Source of the DNA: Lactobacillus sp. UCMA15818
GTDB lineage: Bacteria; Bacillota; Bacilli; Lactobacillales; Lactobacillaceae
Direction of reading: 5' to 3'
Assembly (NCBI RefSeq): GCF_030400225.1
Contig: NZ_VJYB01000004.1
Coordinates: forward strand, 1-64,000
Length of the DNA: 64,000 nucleotides
Shown here: piece after piece, positions 56,383 through 64,000 of the stretch
Numbering within the stretch: position 1 is the stretch's first letter
How the letters are laid out: every line of letters begins with the position of its first letter
Notes under the pieces: generated by a model
Database searches by the model: none
The model's input: the letters and a program-made list of their open reading frames with translations, nothing else
Told to the model about the DNA's origin: nothing
Position numbers and translations under genes: made by a program

Positions 56383-57204
56383 TTACCAACCATTAATTGT
56401 TGTACGAATACCTGCCTGTTCCAATACTTTTTGATAATCTACTAGATCTTCCGCATGCAATTGTGCTTGCTTTTTTAGAGGGTATTCACGGTTCAAATCT
56501 CGATATTTTTTTAATCCAAATTGATGGAAGGGTAACAATTCAACAGCTGTTATTCCGATTTTATTAAAGAGTTCACCAAAATGAACTGCATCATCTAAAT
56601 TATAATTAAATCCCGGAATAATGGGGATGCGAATATGGATATTGACTTCAAATGCGATTGCCAATTCAAGGTTGGTTAGAATTCTTTTATTATCACCACT
56701 CGTTCCAATTCGGTGTTTACGAGCATTCCACTGTTTGCAGTCATAATACATAAAGTCAATGTACTGCATGAATTCTTTAAAAATACGTGAACTGCAATCA
56801 CCAGTTGTTTCACACGCCAAGTGGAGTCCAGCCTTCTTGATGGCTTTGGCTAGTTCAATGGCAAAAGGAGCCTGAAAAAGAACTTCACCACCTGAAAAAG
56901 TAACTCCTCCACCAGATTCTTCATAGAAAGGACGATCTTGCAAAATAACATCCATTAACTCCGCAACAGTCCAATATTTTCCAACGGTAATATTCTTTTT
57001 TTTATTTTCATCGTACATTTGTTCAGGACGTCGTAGTTGCGATTCAGGGTTAGAACACCACGCACACCGCAATGGACATCCTTTGAAAAAAATGACCGTT
57101 CGAATACCTGGCCCATCATTTAGGCTGAATTTCTGAATATTAAAAATCAAACCGGTTTTTACTTGCGGGAGAGGATGTTTTTGCTGTGATAATTCAGATT
57201 GCAT
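56383..57204 (-). CDS. Glycyl radical enzyme activase (radical SAM)
   Basis: A 273-residue radical-SAM activase. The CxxxCxxC cluster is in KGCPLRCAWCSNPE (Cys43, 47, 50), preceded by DGPGIRTVIFF and followed by GGGVTFSGGEVLFQ. It installs the glycyl radical on the enzyme at 53589. Many activases of dehydratase-type enzymes carry an inserted two-cluster ferredoxin domain after the CxxxCxxC; no extra cysteines are seen there. ATG 57204 follows AAGGAG. Its own terminator lies between it and the enzyme gene. Confidence 0.9.
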   Translation of the reverse strand: MQSELSQQKHPLPQVKTGLIFNIQKFSLNDGPGIRTVIFFKGCPLRCAWCSNPESQLRRPEQMYDENKKKNITVGKYWTVAELMDVILQDRPFYEESGGGVTFSGGEVLFQAPFAIELAKAIKKAGLHLACETTGDCSSRIFKEFMQYIDFMYYDCKQWNARKHRIGTSGDNKRILTNLELAIAFEVNIHIRIPIIPGFNYNLDDAVHFGELFNKIGITAVELLPFHQFGLKKYRDLNREYPLKKQAQLHAEDLVDYQKVLEQAGIRTTINGW

Positions 57205-57360
57205 ATAATCACTCCTTCTTACATTATTTATTTCGGCTAAATTATAGCACACTTAATTTTCAACGCAACCATAATTAATTTCATATGAAACTAGATTTTA
57301 GAATTTAAAAAGTTATAATTACTGTAAGAGGTAGAATTGTATTTAGCAGGAGGTAAATTA

Positions 57361-58110
57361 ATGAATCGTTCACGAACAGATGATTTATTGGAGATAGTCA
57401 ATCAAAAACGTAAAATCGAAGTTACTAAACTGGCTGAGATACTTAAAGTTTCGCGAGTAACCGTTCGTAAGGATTTAAATGCGTTGGAAGAGAAGGGACT
57501 ATTGCAACGTCAGCATGGGTATGCAATTATTAACAACCCAGACGATTTAAGCTATCGTTTAGCGCAAAATTATCAAGTCAAATTAGAGATTGCTAAAAAG
57601 GCGGCTGAACTTGTCAAAGATCAATCTATTATCATGATTGAATCTGGATCAACATGCGCACTGCTGGCTCAGCAATTAGGCAAACAAGGGAAAAAAGTTA
57701 CGATTATTACCATCTCGTATTTTATTGCAAACTATGTTGCTGCATATGAAAATTTAAATGTTATCGTCTTAGGAGGTGCATATCAGCCAAGTTCACAGGT
57801 TGTTGTCGGTCCCTTAGTACGACAGACACTTCAAGAGTTTCGTGTGCAACAACTGTTTATTGGAACGGATGGGTTTGACTTGCAAATGGGTTTCTTTGGT
57901 AATGATATTATGCGCACTGAAACAGTACAATCAATGGCAGAAAAAGCAAGTGAATTAATCATTTTAACAGATTCTAGTAAATTCCAAAAGATGGGGTCAA
58001 TTCGCCAATTCACTTTGGCTGAAGTTAATCAAATCTATACGGATAAGGAAGTCCCACCGGCAATTAAAACAGGTTTAGAAAGCAATAATATTCAGTTGCA
58101 TTTGGTTTGA
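57361..58110 (+). CDS. DeoR-family regulator
   Basis: A 249-residue DeoR protein with VTKLAEILKVSRVTVRKDLN, QRQHGYAIIN and the sensor segment MIESGSTCALLAQQL. ATG 57361 follows AGGAGG. It is divergent from the activase and probably controls the glycyl radical module. It converges with the SorC gene 33 bp away. Confidence 0.87.
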   Translation: MNRSRTDDLLEIVNQKRKIEVTKLAEILKVSRVTVRKDLNALEEKGLLQRQHGYAIINNPDDLSYRLAQNYQVKLEIAKKAAELVKDQSIIMIESGSTCALLAQQLGKQGKKVTIITISYFIANYVAAYENLNVIVLGGAYQPSSQVVVGPLVRQTLQEFRVQQLFIGTDGFDLQMGFFGNDIMRTETVQSMAEKASELIILTDSSKFQKMGSIRQFTLAEVNQIYTDKEVPPAIKTGLESNNIQLHLV

Positions 58111-58143
58111 TTTATAAAAACTGTTTTTTATGTCTGTTGTTGT

Positions 58144-59103
58144 TTATTGCATTGAGGAATGAGCAACTCTCAAAACTTGGCGTGCTGTTTCTTCATCGGT
58201 AATCAAAGCAGTTAAAAATCCCATTTTGAGTAAGGCTAATATAGCTAGTGCCTTTTCAGGTGAGATTACCACAGCCACGCAATTTTTAATATTACGCAAT
58301 TCTGAGAGTGGAATTGCGATTGTTCGTTCCAATAACTGTCCACCTATTATTTCCCCTTCCTGATCAAAAAAAGTGCAGCAGCAATCACCAATGGCATGCT
58401 GCTTTTTTAGTTGTATGCGGTCTTCTTCCGAGAGCATGTCCCGCCAGCTGCTGCTTTCATCAGTCAAAGAACCCCCGACACCAACAACCGCAATGTCTAA
58501 TTGTTTCCATGCCGCGAGAATTTTTTGGAAGCTATTTCTGTTCAATACAGTGGTAATTGGTCGAGCCTGGATTGCTTTTTCATCTATAAATAAACTTTTC
58601 CCACCAAATTGTTTGGCAGCATTATAAACAATCTGGTTTGCGTGATATTGCTTATTTGAAAGACTAGGACTGCCAACTAGGGGTACAAAAGTTGTTCCCA
58701 GATTATTCCCGGCCCCCCTAAATTGATCAACCATTTTTGAAAGTAACGTTCCCCATGCAAAACCGATTGTTGAACCTGGTTTGATTAGCTGTTTAAGATA
58801 CGCCGCGGCTGCTTGCACAACTTCAAGCTCAGTACTAACTTTTCTTTGCGGCTCTTTTGCAGCAATCATCACATTTTTCAAATTAAATTTTTCCTGTAAA
58901 GCTAATTCTAGCTGCAATTGTTCCAAATTATCAATTTGAACTTCGGTTTTTACAATTCCCAATGTACCTGCTTTTTTAAGCATCCGACTAATAGTAGTAC
59001 GTTCAATACCCAAAAACATCGCAATTTCTTTTTGAGTATAGCCATTGGTATAATAAAGATATGCCACTTTTTCTAACAAATGGTACCGATTGTTATCCAT
59101 CAT
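58144..59103 (-). CDS. SorC/DeoR-type sugar-binding transcription regulator
   Basis: A 319-residue SorC-family regulator with an N-terminal helix-turn-helix (YTQKEIAMFLGIERTTISRML) and a C-terminal sugar-phosphate-binding domain (IGFAWGTLLSKMVDQF, FVPLVGSPS, VAVVGVGGSLTDESSSW). Such proteins activate or repress sugar genes in response to phosphosugars. Two candidate regulators thus flank the glycyl radical module. Tandem ATGs at 59103 and 59100 are both possible starts. Confidence 0.86.
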   Translation of the reverse strand: MMDNNRYHLLEKVAYLYYTNGYTQKEIAMFLGIERTTISRMLKKAGTLGIVKTEVQIDNLEQLQLELALQEKFNLKNVMIAAKEPQRKVSTELEVVQAAAAYLKQLIKPGSTIGFAWGTLLSKMVDQFRGAGNNLGTTFVPLVGSPSLSNKQYHANQIVYNAAKQFGGKSLFIDEKAIQARPITTVLNRNSFQKILAAWKQLDIAVVGVGGSLTDESSSWRDMLSEEDRIQLKKQHAIGDCCCTFFDQEGEIIGGQLLERTIAIPLSELRNIKNCVAVVISPEKALAILALLKMGFLTALITDEETARQVLRVAHSSMQ

Positions 59104-59256
59104 TTCGCTCCCTAATTACATTCTTAAATCAACTGAAGTTAACAAATTTTTGGTTCAAGTCTACTACAAAAGTCAAACTTTTATCTGTATTTATTATTTA
59201 CGGCCATTTTCTTTTTTTATAGAAGAACAATTACTAACAATCAACCCTTGTATTTC

Positions 59257-59793
59257 TTATAATTTATCTAAAATTGACCTTATGATTTCAATAAACTCTT
59301 TTTTGGGCGGCTGCATACCATTTTGAACCCAGCTAACAATTATGCCTAACGTTCCTCGAACAGACCATGAAATTTCATAATATCCCTGCAAATCGGTTGA
59401 ATCAATTTTTTCAAATTCAATTATTTTTTCAACAAGAATTGTGGTTAATTTATCAAATGTCGCACTTCCATCTTCTTTAATAAAAATCAAGAATAATTGC
59501 TGATTTTTTTCAACAAAAAAAATTAAATTTTGGATGAGTTCCAAATAGCTAGTAGCCCTATTATATGGATAATAATTATTTAAATTATCCAGTAAACAGT
59601 TCAGAAAACCCAATCTAACTTCATCATACAAATCATAAATATCATCATAGTGCAGGTAAAAAGTACTTCTAGATATATTCGACTTTCTGACGATTTCAGC
59701 AACCGTAATTGTATTTACTTTCCTTTTTTCAAGAATTTCAATGAATGTAGTTTCAATATTTTTTCGTGTTTTTTGTTTTCTCTTGTCATCCAT
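59257..59793 (-). CDS. TetR-family regulator (DhaS-like C-terminal type)
   Basis: A 178-residue TetR protein. The helix-turn-helix TVAEIVRKSNISRSTFYLHY is near the start and the C-terminal region has the NQQLFLIFIKEDG and SWVQNGMQ features of the DhaS-like TetR group. It is divergent from the CDF-like transporter by about 195 bp and may control it. Confidence 0.85.
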   Translation of the reverse strand: MDDKRKQKTRKNIETTFIEILEKRKVNTITVAEIVRKSNISRSTFYLHYDDIYDLYDEVRLGFLNCLLDNLNNYYPYNRATSYLELIQNLIFFVEKNQQLFLIFIKEDGSATFDKLTTILVEKIIEFEKIDSTDLQGYYEISWSVRGTLGIIVSWVQNGMQPPKKEFIEIIRSILDKL

Positions 59794-59988
59794 TATAAAA
59801 TCACCTACTAATCAATATTTAATAATTTGTCCATTAAAATACATTTTGCCCATAACTGTGCTTGGAAATATTACCCACACAGATAATAATAGCACTATAT
59901 AAAAGCTTATTTGACTATGATCCTTGTATGCCTGCAACTACTGGTAAAATAATCAGACTAATAAATTCAATATAGGATGGTACATATT

Positions 59989-60903
59989 ATGAATGCAAAA
60001 AAAATAGAAAAATTAAGTTTAAAAAGGGGAATAGTCATAAATTTTTTTATGACTTGTTTAGGAATACTTGCTTTTCTTACAACTCATCTAGCAGTTCTAT
60101 TTCTTGATGCCTCTTTTGTATTTATAGAAGTTATTTCAGGTATAATCGCTGTTATTGTATCCAAAAGTAGCCCTAAAAAGACAAAAAAATTTCCTAAAGG
60201 ACGTTTCAAATTAGAGCCCCTTTATGTCCTTTTTAAATCCATCTGGGTAATCATTCTACTCAGCCTAACTTCTTGGAGTGTTAGCTACCAAGCCTATATT
60301 TATTTTTCTACAGGCCAAGGTACTGTGATTAAACCTCTTCCTATTTTGGTTTATTCAATTGCAATGGTCTTTCTTGGAACAATATTATTTAATACCTATT
60401 ACCACAGCAATAAATTAATAGATCAATCAAGTGAATTACTATCCATTGAGTCCCAAAATTCACTAATAGATATTATCATATCTTCCGGAATTGGCGTAAT
60501 ATCTCTTCTTCTAATGTTTATTTCAAGAACATCCCAGTGGTCATTTCTACTATATACGGGAGACTTTTTCGTCACGATTACCCTTGTTTTGCTATGCATC
60601 AAACAACCAATAATAGGCATTACCCAGTCATTCCATGAACTCTTGGATACAGCATTAATTCACGGTTCCATCAAACAGAAAGTCGAACAAATTGTGGATA
60701 AAGAATTCTCAGACTTCCCTACTCATACTCATCATAAGGTTTCTGTCTTTAAACAGGGACTTCATTTACAGGTTGATATTTTAATCCCACCTCATATCTT
60801 CTTAAGAACTACAAAGTTTACTAACACAGCAAATAAAATAAGGACACAACTAACAAATATTTTTCACATAGTTGATGTCAATTTTTTAATAGACATTAAT
60901 TAA
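59989..60903 (+). CDS. Cation-efflux (CDF)-like membrane protein with altered metal site
   Basis: A 304-residue protein with about six membrane segments and a C-terminal soluble domain of about 80 residues. The overall shape and the FPKGRFKLEPLYV loop resemble CDF transporters. The usual HxxxD pairs in segments 2 and 5 are missing; the second reads NSLID and the first lies in DASFVFIEVISG. Histidines cluster instead in the soluble part (FPTHTHHKVS). The transported ion is therefore uncertain. ATG 59989 follows AGGATGG. Confidence 0.72.
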   Translation: MNAKKIEKLSLKRGIVINFFMTCLGILAFLTTHLAVLFLDASFVFIEVISGIIAVIVSKSSPKKTKKFPKGRFKLEPLYVLFKSIWVIILLSLTSWSVSYQAYIYFSTGQGTVIKPLPILVYSIAMVFLGTILFNTYYHSNKLIDQSSELLSIESQNSLIDIIISSGIGVISLLLMFISRTSQWSFLLYTGDFFVTITLVLLCIKQPIIGITQSFHELLDTALIHGSIKQKVEQIVDKEFSDFPTHTHHKVSVFKQGLHLQVDILIPPHIFLRTTKFTNTANKIRTQLTNIFHIVDVNFLIDIN

Positions 60904-60962
60904 TTTGAACACTTAGGCAAAAAAATCCCATAGTAACATCTCAAAAGACAGTCCAAAACCAT

Positions 60963-61111
60963 GAAAATTTAAGTACTAACTCGAAATTACGAACATAGCA
61001 GGACTTTGCTATGAGTAATTTGAAGTTAGACGGAGAGTTTTGACTTATGAAACACGTTTATACGGAATAAATAGAGGAACCGAATCAAAATTTAACTTTT
61101 GATCCAGCCCT
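60963..61111 (+). repeat. Dispersed hairpin repeat, copy H (full length)
   Basis: It is nearly identical to copy A, including the internal hairpin (CTAACTCGAAATTAC with GTAATTTGAAGTTAG), the GACTTATGAAACACG core and the final TCAAAATTTAACTTTTGA hairpin. It lies between two converging genes, the CDF-like gene (+) and the E2 gene (-). Confidence 0.85.
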
Positions 61112-61199
61112 ATCATCATCTAAAGCCAAAATATAATGCAGCTAACTTTTTTGTTACATTATGATCCACAAGTTATTCTTTGTTTCTCTATCATTTTAG

Positions 61200-62426
61200 T
61201 TACAATATCAACGTATATGGGTCTTCTAAATAAGAAACGATTTTTGCCAAAAAGTCTGCAGCTGGTGCCCCATCAATGATTTGATGATCAAAGGTTAGAC
61301 TTAATGGTAATTTAAGCAGTTGCTTGATCTGATCATCATCACCAAGAGCAAGTTCTTTCAGTAATGTTCCTACTCCCAAGATACCAATCTCTGGCTGATT
61401 AATAACTGGTGTAAAGTACTCAACTCCGCTCTTGCCTAAATTACTGATTGTAAATGTCCCATCACTGTAAGCACTGCTTCCCAATGTACCTTCACGTGCA
61501 TCAGTTATTACCGTGTTCAAGGATCTGCCTAATTCTGTTAATGTCATTGAATCTGCTGATTTAACTACTGGCACTACCAACCCATTAGCAACAGCAACTG
61601 CCATTCCGATGTTAACAGCTGTCACTTTCTCGTATTGACCATCATGATACCAAGCATTCATTTCCGGCGTATCCTTCAATGCCAAAATGACAGCTTTAGT
61701 TACAAGTGTTGTCAAGCTTAACTGACCATCAACTAAAGGCCGATTTACCTTCTGTTGCAAATCTTTCCTGAAAGACATTAGATTTGTAATATCCGCTTTA
61801 AGTTGCAAGGTAACCTGTGCTGTATTCTGCAGACTGCTCATCATCCGCTGAGCAATAATTTGACGCATTCCTGTTAATCCAACTCCTGCTGTCGCATGTG
61901 TCACAATACTTGCTCCGGCTGGCTGTTGTGTCGGAACATAATTTTCAACGTCTCGTCTGGTTACTCGCCCATTGCCGCCAGTTTCCTTGACCTGATGGTA
62001 ATCAAAGCCTTTTTCTGCAGCTATTTTACGTGCCAGTGGTGTGACAAAAACACGTCCTTTATCGTTGTTGTTCTGTTGTACTGTTACAGGCTGTTCATTG
62101 ACCTGTACCTGTTCATCCTGTTTTGCATCCTTAGCTTCTGCTTCTGCTGGAACTTTTGCTGTTGCTTCTTCCTCACCAACTTTTTCTCCAGTAACTCCAA
62201 TATAACCAATTGGGTCCTTACACTTTGCATCCTCACCCTCATGCACCACTATTTTGATCAGTGTTCCGTCAACAGGAGCATCAACATCGGCAGTCAGTTT
62301 TTCAGAATTAATTGACGCAACGATATCGCCTTTCTTGACTTCATCACCCTCATTTTTGACCCATTCATAGACTGTTCCTTCTGTCATAGTCAGACCAAGT
62401 TTTGGCATTATGATCTCTGTTGCCAT
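61200..62426 (-). CDS. Dihydrolipoamide acyltransferase (E2) of an acetoin/pyruvate dehydrogenase complex
   Basis: A 408-residue E2. The lipoyl domain has its lysine in INSEKLTADVD (Lys43). A peripheral subunit-binding domain (VTPLARKIAAEKGFD, about 132-165) follows an alanine/glutamate-rich linker. The catalytic domain ends with the FDHQIIDG motif (His381, Asp385). The partner E1beta is of acetoin-dehydrogenase type, so this is probably AcoC. No E3 gene follows; the operon ends here at repeat copy H. Confidence 0.87.
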   Translation of the reverse strand: MATEIIMPKLGLTMTEGTVYEWVKNEGDEVKKGDIVASINSEKLTADVDAPVDGTLIKIVVHEGEDAKCKDPIGYIGVTGEKVGEEEATAKVPAEAEAKDAKQDEQVQVNEQPVTVQQNNNDKGRVFVTPLARKIAAEKGFDYHQVKETGGNGRVTRRDVENYVPTQQPAGASIVTHATAGVGLTGMRQIIAQRMMSSLQNTAQVTLQLKADITNLMSFRKDLQQKVNRPLVDGQLSLTTLVTKAVILALKDTPEMNAWYHDGQYEKVTAVNIGMAVAVANGLVVPVVKSADSMTLTELGRSLNTVITDAREGTLGSSAYSDGTFTISNLGKSGVEYFTPVINQPEIGILGVGTLLKELALGDDDQIKQLLKLPLSLTFDHQIIDGAPAADFLAKIVSYLEDPYTLIL

Positions 62427-62439
62427 GCTAACACCCCCT

Positions 62440-63471
62440 TCATTTCTTCAAATCGTCGATCAACTCTGCTGCTGTCTCAATTACCCGATCTGCATTAGGC
62501 AAATATAATTGTTCCAAATTAGTTGCAAATGGGACCGGTGTATTTGGTGCACAAACCTTTTTGATTGGTCCATCTAAATAATCAAATGCTTGGTCTCCTA
62601 CAACTGAGGCAATATCCGTTGCTGTGTTGTTGTGTGGATTAGCTTCATCAATTATTATCAAACGTCCTGTTTTCTTAACCGAATTAATAACTGTTTCTTG
62701 GTCCCAAGGCGCAACTGTAATAAGATCAATTACTTCGACTTCAACTCCATCCTTAGCCAATCGATCCGCAACTTCTAAGGCAACATAGAGCATTTTACCA
62801 ATCGTTACAATCGTCAAGTCTGTTCCTTCACGCTTAATTTTTGCTTTACCAATTTCAACTTTATAATATTCTTCTGGTACCTCATCCTTGATGCCATAAA
62901 GTGTTTTGTCTTCCGAGAAAACAACCACATTATCATCCTCAATTGCAGCTATCAGTAATCCCTTTGCATCATACGGATTAGAAGGAACAACTACCTTGAT
63001 TCCTGGAATTGAAGCCAGTATTCCATAATAAGAACCTGAGTGTTGTGCAGCTGCACTCGCGCCTGCCCCATGACAGGTCCGGATCGTCATTGGAATCTTA
63101 GCTTTGCCACCGAACATGTAGCGCATCTTAGACCCCTGTGCCAAAAGAGTATCTAAACAAAAACCAATGAAATCATTGAACATTAATTCTGGAACAGGTC
63201 GTAAACCGGTTGCTGCAGCTCCGACTGTAGCTCCCATATATCCCATTTCAGAAATTGGTGTATCAATCACTCGTTCACGTCCATATTTAGGCATCAGGCC
63301 TTTGGTTACACCAAACACGCCACCCCAAGCATCTTCATTTTCCTTTGCTAAATGCTCAACTTTAGCTCCACCTGCAATGTCTTCACCTAAAAGGATAACC
63401 CGATCATCCTTTTCCATTGCCATGTCCAAGCCTTCATTGATTGCTTTCATAAATGTTATTCGTCTAGCCAT
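62440..63471 (-). CDS. E1 beta subunit, acetoin dehydrogenase type
   Basis: A 343-residue thiamine-dependent E1beta. It has MKAINEGLDMAMEKDDRVILLGED, AWGGVFGVTKGL, RPVPELMFNDFIG and the VPSNPYDAKGLL stretch that is typical of AcoB-like proteins. It works with the alpha subunit upstream to decarboxylate a 2-oxo acid or cleave acetoin to acetaldehyde and an acetyl group on E2. A GGAAGGAG site precedes the ATG. Confidence 0.88.
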   Translation of the reverse strand: MARRITFMKAINEGLDMAMEKDDRVILLGEDIAGGAKVEHLAKENEDAWGGVFGVTKGLMPKYGRERVIDTPISEMGYMGATVGAAATGLRPVPELMFNDFIGFCLDTLLAQGSKMRYMFGGKAKIPMTIRTCHGAGASAAAQHSGSYYGILASIPGIKVVVPSNPYDAKGLLIAAIEDDNVVVFSEDKTLYGIKDEVPEEYYKVEIGKAKIKREGTDLTIVTIGKMLYVALEVADRLAKDGVEVEVIDLITVAPWDQETVINSVKKTGRLIIIDEANPHNNTATDIASVVGDQAFDYLDGPIKKVCAPNTPVPFATNLEQLYLPNADRVIETAAELIDDLKK

Positions 63472-63496
63472 ATTGCATTCTCCTTCCTATTTCTGT

Positions 63497-64000
63497 TTAA
63501 TCAACAAAAACATTTTCGTACAAGGATTCAGGTTTTGGAATAGGACTCTCCTCAGCGAACTTGATTGCATGTTCAATGTCTTGAATTGAAGTCTGTTCAA
63601 TTTGATCTGCTTTTTGAGCACTCAATAGTTTCTCGGCAGTTGCATATTCCCGAAATTCTGGAAGGCTGTCACGCTCTGCCAATGCTTTTTCTGGTCCCTC
63701 TTTGGCTTTGTACTTCTGCTCATCGCCTTCAAAGTGTCCATAATTACGGTAAGTTATGCACTCAATCAATGTCGGTCCTTCACCCCTACGTGCACGATCA
63801 ATTGCTTTACCTGCTGCCTCGTAAACAGCCACTAAGTCTTTCCCATCAATTGTTTCTCCTGGAATGCCATAAGCTGGTGCACGATCAGCAATTCTCTTAG
63901 AACCCGAAGAATAAATCTGCGGAGTAGCCTCACCATATGAATTATTTTCATTTACAAACACAACGGGTAGCTTCCAGATAGACGCCATATTAATACTCTC
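63497..64000 (-). CDS. E1 alpha subunit, acetoin/pyruvate dehydrogenase type (5' part outside window)
   Basis: The frame is open to the window edge: ESINMASIWKLPVVFVNENN at its start is internal to E1alpha proteins (the thiamine-diphosphate and interface region), and GHFEGDEQKY matches AcoA-like enzymes. The N-terminal half lies beyond base 64000. It is followed by E1beta and E2 in one operon. Confidence 0.85.
   Translation of the reverse strand, partial: ESINMASIWKLPVVFVNENNSYGEATPQIYSSGSKRIADRAPAYGIPGETIDGKDLVAVYEAAGKAIDRARRGEGPTLIECITYRNYGHFEGDEQKYKAKEGPEKALAERDSLPEFREYATAEKLLSAQKADQIEQTSIQDIEHAIKFAEESPIPKPESLYENVFVD

Overview
The window is AT-rich Firmicutes DNA. The gene set (several PTSs, a LacABCD tagatose-6-phosphate pathway, PepV, LuxS, a T-box leader, cre sites, strong GGAGG ribosome sites) points to the family Lactobacillaceae; the genus cannot be fixed from the sequence alone. 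It reads as a sugar- and amino-acid-scavenging region made of many self-contained catabolic modules, most with their own regulator.

Layout. 0-2.3 kb: the 3' end of an IS3-type transposase and a PRD/EIIA regulator. 2.3-9.3 kb: a cellobiose/lactose-type PTS operon with a GH1 enzyme whose acid/base Glu is Gln, then a BglF-type PTS with a second, normal GH1, and a divergent RpiR regulator. 10.2-11.6 kb: a gene-poor stretch with a candidate structured RNA, a 44-codon gene and two copies of a dispersed repeat. 11.6-14.4 kb: HxlR with an old-yellow-enzyme reductase, and a DapA/NanA-family lyase. 14.6-25.2 kb: a divergent sugar or polyol locus (two related MFS porters, two zinc dehydrogenases, PfkB kinase, aldo-keto reductase, class II aldolase, DeoR, LacX-like mutarotase). 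26.1-31.9 kb: an operon for glyco-asparagine salvage (pepV, oppA-like, ROK kinase, glycosylasparaginase, cutC). 32.2-40.5 kb: a galactitol-type PTS joined to lacR-lacA-lacB-lacD-lacX-DUF4867-lacC. 42.2-45.5 kb: ABC exporter and TetR. 45.6-52.7 kb: a T-box operon (fRMsr, luxS, SDR, MtnE-like aminotransferase, metNIQ, GldA-like dehydrogenase). 52.9-59.1 kb: glycyl radical enzyme, its activase, an FSA-type aldolase, and DeoR and SorC regulators. 59.3-60.9 kb: TetR and a CDF-like transporter. 61.2-64.0 kb: acetoin-dehydrogenase-type E2, E1beta and partial E1alpha.

How it fits together. Carbon-catabolite control is visible as cre-like boxes overlapping or next to several sugar-gene promoters. Two modules match pathways known elsewhere: glyco-asparagine use (alf-2 of L. 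casei) and the YbiW/FsaA 'anhydroglycolysis' route of E. coli, here in altered gene settings.

The most distinctive non-coding feature is a family of about nine related repeats (about 150 bp when complete) that end in a terminator-like hairpin and contain a variable internal hairpin. Most sit at gene 3' ends in the gene's own direction. A second is a region of about 290 nt whose ends pair by a 15-bp helix plus an outer 7-bp helix.
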